Positions 63,789-64,000 of a stretch of DNA of 64,000 bases are shown here, in pieces. The stretch lies in assembly GCA_951217055.1 (NCBI GenBank), contig OX578283.1:69530278-69594277 (forward strand), given 5' to 3'. Every line of letters begins with the position of its first letter. The first letter of the stretch is position 1. Source of the DNA: Gerris lacustris (taxonomy: Eukaryota > Arthropoda > Insecta > Hemiptera > Gerridae). The notes below the pieces were generated by a model. It was not told where the DNA came from and searched no databases. It worked only from the letters and a program-made list of their open reading frames with translations. The position numbers and the translations under genes are program-made.

Positions 63789-64000
63789 GGTGTAGTAAAG
63801 AGCAGACTAAGTTGAAATACACACAACACAGAGGTAGGGGTGGGGAGAAGTTACAAATTTGCGGTGGGGATGGTGAGCGGAGCGTGAAGGTTTGAACGAG
63901 TTCAGGGTCGGTTATATCCTGGTGGAGACTAGCCTACGTTTAAGGTATATCCGGGACAAGATCATGGGAATGAACATATTAATATAAGCAGGTGGAACAA
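63789..64000 (-). promoter_or_regulatory. Upstream region of the ORF cluster
   Basis: GC-richer sequence up to the window edge. On the minus strand a TATA-like GATATAACC lies at about 63910-63918, about 125 bp before the first start codon. A purine-rich GGTAGGGGTGGGGAG stretch lies at 63832-63846 on the plus strand. Promoter identity is only suggested by position. Confidence 0.3.

Noticed and set aside
63583..63795. Plus-strand ORFs at 63175-63471 and 63583-63795
   Set aside because: They are complementary shadows of the 193-codon minus-strand ORF, with low-complexity glycine runs opposite the proline codons.

Overview
The window is nuclear DNA from an animal, most likely an insect. It is strongly AT-rich, has spliced genes with long introns, and is dense with DNA transposons, MITEs and non-LTR retrotransposon relics. 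The species cannot be named from sequence alone. The GABPA fragment and the CCT4 protein both read like insect orthologues.

Two host genes are certain and are divergently transcribed from about 1.1 kb of shared intergenic DNA (16594-17697). On the minus strand are five 5' coding exons (10104-16593) of a GABP-alpha/Ets97D ETS-family transcription factor. They cover its N-terminus and ubiquitin-like OST domain; the SAM/pointed and ETS DNA-binding exons were not found and probably lie left of the window. On the plus strand is a complete 12-exon CCT4 gene (17698-43082, about 532 aa), the delta subunit of the TRiC/CCT chaperonin. Its introns carry most of the mobile elements seen here, including a 5'-truncated non-LTR element with a clear 14-bp target duplication, mariner and pogo-like relics, and a TIR element that has captured a piece of CCT4 itself.

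Region by region: 1-6545 is a foldback family. A nearly perfect inverted repeat with about 900-bp arms encloses a spacer holding a CHHC zinc-finger (GTSF1-like) coding fragment, and diverged copies follow. 6900-10000 holds MITEs, tRNA-derived SINEs and microsatellites. 10104-16593 is GABPA with elements in its introns. 17698-43082 is CCT4. 43500-61400 is almost entirely nested repeats: hAT-like elements with 8-bp target duplications, a TTAA-flanked piggyBac-like MITE, a BEL/Pao relic and several dispersed families.

62054-63788 is different. Four compact, unspliced, closely spaced minus-strand ORFs sit in GC-richer DNA, two of them tandem cysteine-rich paralogues, with purine at -3 of every start and a poly(A) signal after the last. 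This looks like an endogenous virus or an unrecognised mobile element. It may continue past the right edge and is the most promising candidate for something undescribed. All family assignments were made by eye; no database search was possible.
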